Below are positions 16,483 to 19,671 of a DNA stretch of 19,671 bases, in pieces (position 1 is the first letter of the stretch; each line of letters begins with the position of its first letter). The notes beneath the pieces were generated by a model. It was not told the origin of the DNA, made no database searches, and saw only the letters and a program-made list of their open reading frames with translations. Both the position numbers and the translations under genes were made by a program. The DNA comes from DATNBT01 sp964579765 (lineage in GTDB: Bacteria; Acidobacteriota; Vicinamibacteria; Vicinamibacterales; CAVVIG01), in NCBI GenBank assembly GCA_964579765.1, contig CAZOIK010000266.1, positions 1 to 19,671 on the forward strand. Direction: 5' to 3'.

Positions 16483-17454
16483 TCACTGCCGACCGGCAGC
16501 CAGGCCGCGCGCCTGGTCGATCCGCCGTCGAATCGTCCGGATGAACTGCGCCGCGACGTCGGGCTCGTAGCCGCCGGCGCTGAAGGCGTCCTGCCACTGG
16601 CGCTCCGACAGACGCGACAGCAGCGCGCCCGCCCAGGCGGCGTCAGCCGGCGTGAGGCTGCGCTCGTAGAGCGACCGGTACGGACTCCGGTTGTCGAACT
16701 CGAGGAAGCCGTCTCTCACGCCGGTGATGAACCGGCTGCGTTCGAATCGCGCGGCGTCGTTGCCGCGTGGCGCGAAGTGCGTCGTGTCGCCGAGCGCCGC
16801 GCCCAGATCGCGGACGACGTACCAGTGATCGACGCGCCCGTCGTGCGTGAACGTGTACAGGCTGTTGTTGGAGCGCTTGAAATCAGTGTCGTTGAAGAGC
16901 AGCAGGATAGTGAACAGACCGTTGAGCGGTCGCGTGCCGGAGAACGGATTGGCCTGCCACGCCCAGTCCCCGTCCTCTTTGAGTGCGTGCACGTGCAGGC
17001 GGAAGCGGCCGCCGGGCTGCACGCGCGTTCCGCCGGGGCTGGTGACCGTGAACGACGGGACGAAGTACACAGGCGGCTGGTGATAGCCGATCGCGCCGAG
17101 CACGCGCGAAAGCACGACTTCGGCCGGACCTTCGGGGCCGCCGTCGTTGTGCGCGTGCTGCTTGACGTGCCACTCGCGGCCGCGCGGGTCGGCGACGATC
17201 ATGCCGGGGTTGATCCCGCGCGTCTTCGGCCGCAGAAAGGTGAACGTCGCCGCCGGATCGGGCGCGTTCGCCGCCCCCCACGGGCCGTTGCGCAGATCGC
17301 GGCGTTCGAGATCGACGGGCTCCTCCCAGAGCGCCGACATCGGCTCGGCCGGCGTTGACGGCGTGCGAGGCATCCGGGCGAGCCCCGACGGCGCCGTCAA
17401 CAGCGGAAGCGCCGCGAGGGCGGCGCAGGCGAGCGACGTGGGGATGGTGGCCAC
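16483..17454 (-). CDS. Exported protein with kinase-like motifs (paralogue 2)
   Basis: This 323-residue paralogue of the 12767-13747 product is similar along its whole length. The same motifs are kept: WHVKQ (Lys98), EGPAEVVLSRVL (Glu112), FNDTDFKRSNN (Asp191, Lys193, Asn197) and VVRDLGAALG (Asp216). Substitutions around them (WDLKD versus TDFKR) leave the putative catalytic residues untouched, which suggests function. A hydrophobic N-terminus (residues 6-26) indicates export. I chose GTG 17454 because the length then equals paralogue 1, third-position GC drops upstream of it, and a promoter-like element lies just before it. ATG 17520 is possible but would share bases with the divergent gene's ATG. 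No Shine-Dalgarno sequence is visible. It is a separate transcription unit from the OmpA-family gene downstream. Confidence 0.8.
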   Translation of the reverse strand: MATIPTSLACAALAALPLLTAPSGLARMPRTPSTPAEPMSALWEEPVDLERRDLRNGPWGAANAPDPAATFTFLRPKTRGINPGMIVADPRGREWHVKQHAHNDGGPEGPAEVVLSRVLGAIGYHQPPVYFVPSFTVTSPGGTRVQPGGRFRLHVHALKEDGDWAWQANPFSGTRPLNGLFTILLLFNDTDFKRSNNSLYTFTHDGRVDHWYVVRDLGAALGDTTHFAPRGNDAARFERSRFITGVRDGFLEFDNRSPYRSLYERSLTPADAAWAGALLSRLSERQWQDAFSAGGYEPDVAAQFIRTIRRRIDQARGLAAGRQ

Positions 17455-17465
17455 GCGGTCCGACG

Positions 17466-17482
17466 GGCAAGAGCGGTGCCCC
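17466..17482 (-). promoter_or_regulatory. Sigma-54-like -24/-12 element before kinase-like paralogue 2
   Basis: The minus strand reads GGGGCACCGCTCTTGCC, with GGCAC at -24 and TTGC at -12, 10 bp apart. The predicted start near 17455 coincides with GTG 17454, which implies a leaderless mRNA. Confidence 0.45.
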
Positions 17483-17489
17483 GCCCTCC

Positions 17490-17506
17490 GTGGCGTCGAT
17501 GGTGCA
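17490..17506 (+). promoter_or_regulatory. Sigma-54-like -24/-12 element before the DUF4136-like gene
   Basis: The plus strand reads GTGGCGTCGATGGTGCA, with GG-N10-GC but a weaker -12. The predicted start near 17517 is 2 nt before ATG 17519, again implying a leaderless mRNA. Confidence 0.35.
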
Positions 17507-17518
17507 TAGTCGCCTCGC

Positions 17519-18013
17519 ATGACTCTGCGACTTGCGAGTGGTCTGCTGATCGCCGTCGTCGCGGCAGCCGGCGCGTCGGCGGGTCCGATACCGAAATACC
17601 GCGTGAGAGTGACGGTGGCTCCGCACCGCGACATCTCGAAGCTCGGCAGCTATTCGTGGCTGCCGGCGCACACGCTGGCGCGGCCTGACGGCGACGCGGA
17701 AGTCGTCGTGGCGATCGACCGCGAACTCGGCGCCCGCGGTCTGACGAAGCTCGGCGCCGGCGGCGACGCCGTCGTCACCTATCAGGCGATGACGCGAACG
17801 GATGTGAAAGTCAACGTGAAGCCGATCGCGAAGGACGTCTGGCCGGCGTATCCGGTGGGGACGCTCGTCGTGTCGCTGCTCGACCCGCGCAGCCTCGAGC
17901 CGATGCTGCAGCTGCGCGCCGACCGCGCGATCGGCGCGGCGCCGATCGAGCATGCGGCTGTTCAGATGGTCGCGGAGATGTTCAAGAAGTACCCGGCGCG
18001 CCCGAAGCGTTGA
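17519..18013 (+). CDS. DUF4136-like exported protein
   Basis: This 164-residue protein has a Sec signal peptide (MTLRLASGLLIAVVAAAGASA, cleavage near residue 21) and lacks a lipobox. The body fits DUF4136: a SKLGSYSWLPA segment, an amphipathic helix VVVAIDRELGARGLTKL, a central strand DAVVTYQAMTRTDVKV, and a terminal helix AAVQMVAEMFKKYPARPKR. DUF4136 proteins are envelope proteins of unknown function, often lipoproteins. ATG 17519 overlaps the only ATG available to the divergent kinase-like gene, and no Shine-Dalgarno sequence precedes it. It ends 62 bp before the convergent KGG-protein gene, with a perfect hairpin between. Confidence 0.8.
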   Translation: MTLRLASGLLIAVVAAAGASAGPIPKYRVRVTVAPHRDISKLGSYSWLPAHTLARPDGDAEVVVAIDRELGARGLTKLGAGGDAVVTYQAMTRTDVKVNVKPIAKDVWPAYPVGTLVVSLLDPRSLEPMLQLRADRAIGAAPIEHAAVQMVAEMFKKYPARPKR

Positions 18014-18035
18014 GCGACTCGGCGTACGGAATTGC

Positions 18036-18063
18036 ACTCCGCCCGGCGCCGGCCGGGCGGAGT
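18036..18063. terminator. Bidirectional hairpin between convergent genes
   Basis: A perfect 11-bp inverted repeat (18036-18046 with 18053-18063) with a 6-nt loop lies between the stop codons of the DUF4136-like (+) and KGG (-) genes. It lacks a T-tract on either strand, but its placement supports a shared terminator. Confidence 0.6.
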
Positions 18064-18075
18064 CGGTCGCCGGGT

Positions 18076-18276
18076 TTACGGCATCGTCGTCGTCGTGCTC
18101 TTCACGCGACGCTGATGATGCGCCAGGCCGCCCTTGCGTCCGGCTACGCGGGCCTGCTCGGAAGACCATTCGTGCGCGACGCCCTTGGCATGCGCGGTCT
18201 TGCCGCCCTTGCTGGCGATCTGACGGCGCTTGGCGCGATCGAGAAGTGCGAAGCCTCGGAGATGTTTGTTGTTCAC
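18076..18276 (-). CDS. Small KGG-repeat (YciG-like) stress protein
   Basis: This 66-residue basic protein has two copies of the KGG motif: RRQIASKGGKTAHAKG and QARVAGRKGGLAHHQ. This is the stress-induced acidophilic repeat found in YciG and Bacillus GsiB-like hydrophilic proteins, associated with general stress responses. Translation likely starts at GTG 18276, preceded by AGAGGG. It follows the zinc-ribbon gene by 25 bp on the same strand, and I found no promoter-like element of the window's common type in front of it, so the two are probably one operon. Confidence 0.85.
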   Translation of the reverse strand: MNNKHLRGFALLDRAKRRQIASKGGKTAHAKGVAHEWSSEQARVAGRKGGLAHHQRRVKSTTTTMP

Positions 18277-18301
18277 GGTGCCCTCTTCATTCGGCGCTCA
18301 C

Positions 18302-18649
18302 TCAGCTCGCCAGACGCATCGCGGGCGACTCCGCGCTGTGCGGCCGTGGCGGTGGCGCGTCGGATTCGCCGCCGAGTCGATCCGCGCGACCGGAACGGGT
18401 TGCAAACCGGACGCCGCTGGTCGCGTGGGCAATCGCGCGGCGCCGCGGGGCGCCGCCGACGCGGGCTGACGAGCCATTGTCAGTGGATGACGGGGCGCGC
18501 ACCACGTCGGGCCCGAGCCGCCATCCGGACGAGCGGTAGCCGCACGCCAGACATTCGAGCGACAGCCGATCATGTTCGAAGTGCAGAACGTTCTGATGGC
18601 CGAAGACGCCGCATAGCCGTTGGCGCAAACCCTGCAGGATGCCGACCAT
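18302..18649 (-). CDS. Small zinc-ribbon-like protein
   Basis: This 115-residue protein has a distinctive N-terminal half: RLCGVFGHQNVLHFEHDRLSL followed by ECLACGYRSSGW. Cys13, Cys33 and Cys36, with His18 or His23, could form a zinc site. A pattern of GHxNxLHFExxRxSLxCxxCGxxSxGW is familiar to me from short Acidobacteriota proteins, with no known function. The C-terminal half is Arg/Ala/Pro-rich and probably disordered, and may be poorly conserved. ATG 18649 has a GGAG about 11 nt upstream. It is the first gene of a likely operon with the KGG protein. Confidence 0.65.
   Translation of the reverse strand: MVGILQGLRQRLCGVFGHQNVLHFEHDRLSLECLACGYRSSGWRLGPDVVRAPSSTDNGSSARVGGAPRRRAIAHATSGVRFATRSGRADRLGGESDAPPPRPHSAESPAMRLAS
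18620..18636 (+). promoter_or_regulatory. Sigma-54-like element upstream of the second histidine kinase
   Basis: The plus strand reads TTGGCGCAAACCCTGCA, with GG-N10-GC. It is the weakest of the set and lies inside the start of the opposite-strand zinc-ribbon gene, about 125 nt before GTG 18760. Confidence 0.25.
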
Positions 18650-18676
18650 ACCGAATCGTGCTCCGCCAAAGATCGA

Positions 18677-18693
18677 AGCAAGACCGCCGCCGC
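18677..18693 (-). promoter_or_regulatory. Sigma-54-like -24/-12 element before the zinc-ribbon gene
   Basis: The minus strand reads GCGGCGGCGGTCTTGCT, with GG-N10-GC and a perfect TTGCT at -12 but a poor -24 beyond GGC. The predicted start near 18666 gives a 17-nt leader. Confidence 0.4.
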
Positions 18694-18759
18694 TACGACC
18701 GCCGGTATCGCCACGCCGCCGAAAAGGAGGACAATCTCCCGCGCCAGGAGGACGTTCTC

Positions 18760-19449
18760 GTGCCGGGACAGGCGACGAACACGACAGCGAAGCAACTCGA
18801 GGGCGTCCGCACGCTGCTCGACGCCAGCGACGACGACCGTCGGCGCCTGGCGAGCGCGCTGCACGACTCGGTCGCGCAGCCGCTGGCCGCGCTGGGCGTC
18901 ACGCTCGATCTGCTCGAGCGCGACGCGCGCGCGGTGCCGGACGACGCGCGGCGGCTGCTCGACGAGAGCCGGCTGATCGTGCGGCAGGCGTTCCGCGAGC
19001 TGCGCGCCCTGTCCGATCAGCTCGCCCCGCCGCTGCTCGCCGAGGCGGGGCTGTCGCGGACGGTGGACTGGGCGATTGCCGCCTTCACCGAGCGCACCTC
19101 GGTGGACGTGATCCGCGACCTCGCCGAGTGCCCGCGCCTGCCGGCGTCCCTCGAGCTCGCGATCTTCCGCCTGGTCGAAGCGTGCCTCGACAGCCTCGAG
19201 CCGGAGCTGCTGCGGTTGAGCGTGCCGTCGGTCACGCTGGCGGTGAGCGACGGCACGCTGACGCTGTCAATCCGCCCGCTGTGGCCCGACGCGGTCAACC
19301 GTTGGCAGGAGCGGCTGCGCCTGCGGTTTGGCCGCGCGGTCCACGTGAAGCGGACGTCGCTGCACGTCGGCGGCCAGATGCACGGCGAAGCCGGCGAGCT
19401 CGCGAGCCTCGTGCTCACCGCGCCGGTCGGCGACAGCGCCGAGCGTTGA
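18760..19449 (+). CDS. HisKA_3-type histidine kinase with degenerate ATPase domain
   Basis: This 229-residue soluble protein has an intact dimerisation/phospho-acceptor region (DDDRRRLASALHDSVAQPLAAL, phospho-acceptor His35) and the following helix ALSDQLAPPLLAEAGL. The ATPase half is eroded. Where the N-box should read like VQEALTNVxRH it has VEACLDSLEPE (Asn replaced by Ser145). Neither the DxGxG box nor the GLGL box can be found, although the core strands appear present (VTLAVSDGTLTLSIRPLW). It is unlikely to bind ATP normally. It may act as a phosphotransfer, decoy or heterodimer partner. GTG 18760 was chosen for the upstream AGGAGG; an open frame continues upstream but is arginine-rich. 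It is 35 bp ahead of the DUF2254-like gene. Confidence 0.82.
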   Translation: MPGQATNTTAKQLEGVRTLLDASDDDRRRLASALHDSVAQPLAALGVTLDLLERDARAVPDDARRLLDESRLIVRQAFRELRALSDQLAPPLLAEAGLSRTVDWAIAAFTERTSVDVIRDLAECPRLPASLELAIFRLVEACLDSLEPELLRLSVPSVTLAVSDGTLTLSIRPLWPDAVNRWQERLRLRFGRAVHVKRTSLHVGGQMHGEAGELASLVLTAPVGDSAER

Positions 19450-19484
19450 TCGGACGGGCGTCCGTCTTGCACCACGAGGCGGCC

Positions 19485-19671
19485 GTGCGCCGGCACACGG
19501 ACTCCGCGGCCTGGAGGGTGACGTCGCTCTACGCGGGCGGTGCCATCGCGGCCGGCGCCGTGCTGCCGCGTCTCGAGCACTGGCTGCTGCCGCATCTCGT
19601 CTCGCCGGTCAGCGTCTCGGCCGCGATGGCCATCTACTCCTCGATCGCCTCCGGGATGATCGCGCTCACCG
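19485..19671 (+). CDS. DUF2254-like membrane protein, N-terminal fragment
   Basis: An open frame runs to the right edge of the window and encodes about 62 residues. It contains two predicted membrane segments, SLYAGGAIAAGAVLPRL and SAAMAIYSSIASGMIALT. The second resembles the conserved start of DUF2254 proteins (A-x-x-x-L-S-x-I-A-S-G-M-I-T-L-T), a family of predicted inner-membrane proteins of unknown function. GTG 19485 is preceded by GAGG; in-frame TTG codons at 19446 and 19467 are alternatives, the former overlapping the kinase stop. It is probably in the same operon as the degenerate kinase. Confidence 0.6.
   Translation, partial: MRRHTDSAAWRVTSLYAGGAIAAGAVLPRLEHWLLPHLVSPVSVSAAMAIYSSIASGMIALT

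Noticed and set aside
18010..18759. Upstream extension of the degenerate histidine kinase frame
   Set aside because: The extension is arginine-rich, runs antisense to the KGG and zinc-ribbon genes, and the kinase has its own AGGAGG and GTG start at 18760.

Overview
The window is a very GC-rich (roughly two-thirds or more G+C), gene-dense stretch of a Gram-negative chromosome. It holds signal peptides, outer-membrane barrels ending in an aromatic residue, an OmpA-family protein with a C-terminal NQKLSxDRAxNV-type motif, a small winged-helix-like protein and a short zinc-ribbon protein. I associate this combination with Acidobacteriota, possibly Vicinamibacteria. That placement is an inference from protein style, not a database result. 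I saw no tRNA, rRNA, CRISPR array, transposase or phage gene.

Layout. (1) 1-532 (+): 3' end of a HisKA_3-type sensor histidine kinase. (2) 540-4141 (-): a two-gene operon with a PP2C-like phosphatase followed by a GH63/MGH-type glycoside hydrolase. (3) 4311-6254 (+): a divergent 647-residue protein that I cannot assign. (4) 6243-7507 (-): a stand-alone AraC-type DNA-binding domain and a small outer-membrane barrel. (5) 7691-15078 (-): one long, tightly packed probable operon encoding a POTRA-less Omp85 barrel, a secreted kinase-like protein, a purple-acid-phosphatase-like enzyme, a variant NhaA antiporter, a CHAD protein and an ABC exporter half-transporter, perhaps ending with a 103-residue protein. 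(6) 15391-17454 (-): an OmpA-family protein and a second secreted kinase-like paralogue. (7) 17519-19671: a DUF4136-like exported protein (+), a zinc-ribbon/KGG pair (-), a histidine kinase with an eroded ATPase domain (+) and the start of a DUF2254-like membrane protein (+).

Two observations stand out. First, two paralogous exported proteins carry an ordered set of protein-kinase-like motifs: VK, a helix Glu, D-[LF]-K-x-S-N-N and R-D-L-G. One is encoded directly upstream of a secreted metallophosphatase and directly downstream of an Omp85-type barrel, which suggests an undescribed envelope phosphorylation system. Second, a GG-N10-GC element resembling a sigma-54 -24/-12 promoter, mostly with TTGC at -12, lies upstream of essentially every transcription unit. 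The predicted start is 0-50 nt before the start codon in nine of the ten cases. I did not find it in front of the two genes I judge to be internal to operons.

Other points of interest are an NhaA protein in which the Asp-Asp pair is Thr-Asp and the TM10 lysine is Arg, as in electroneutral antiporters; a PP2C-like protein that has lost a metal-ligand Asp; and a histidine kinase that keeps its His but not its ATP-binding boxes.
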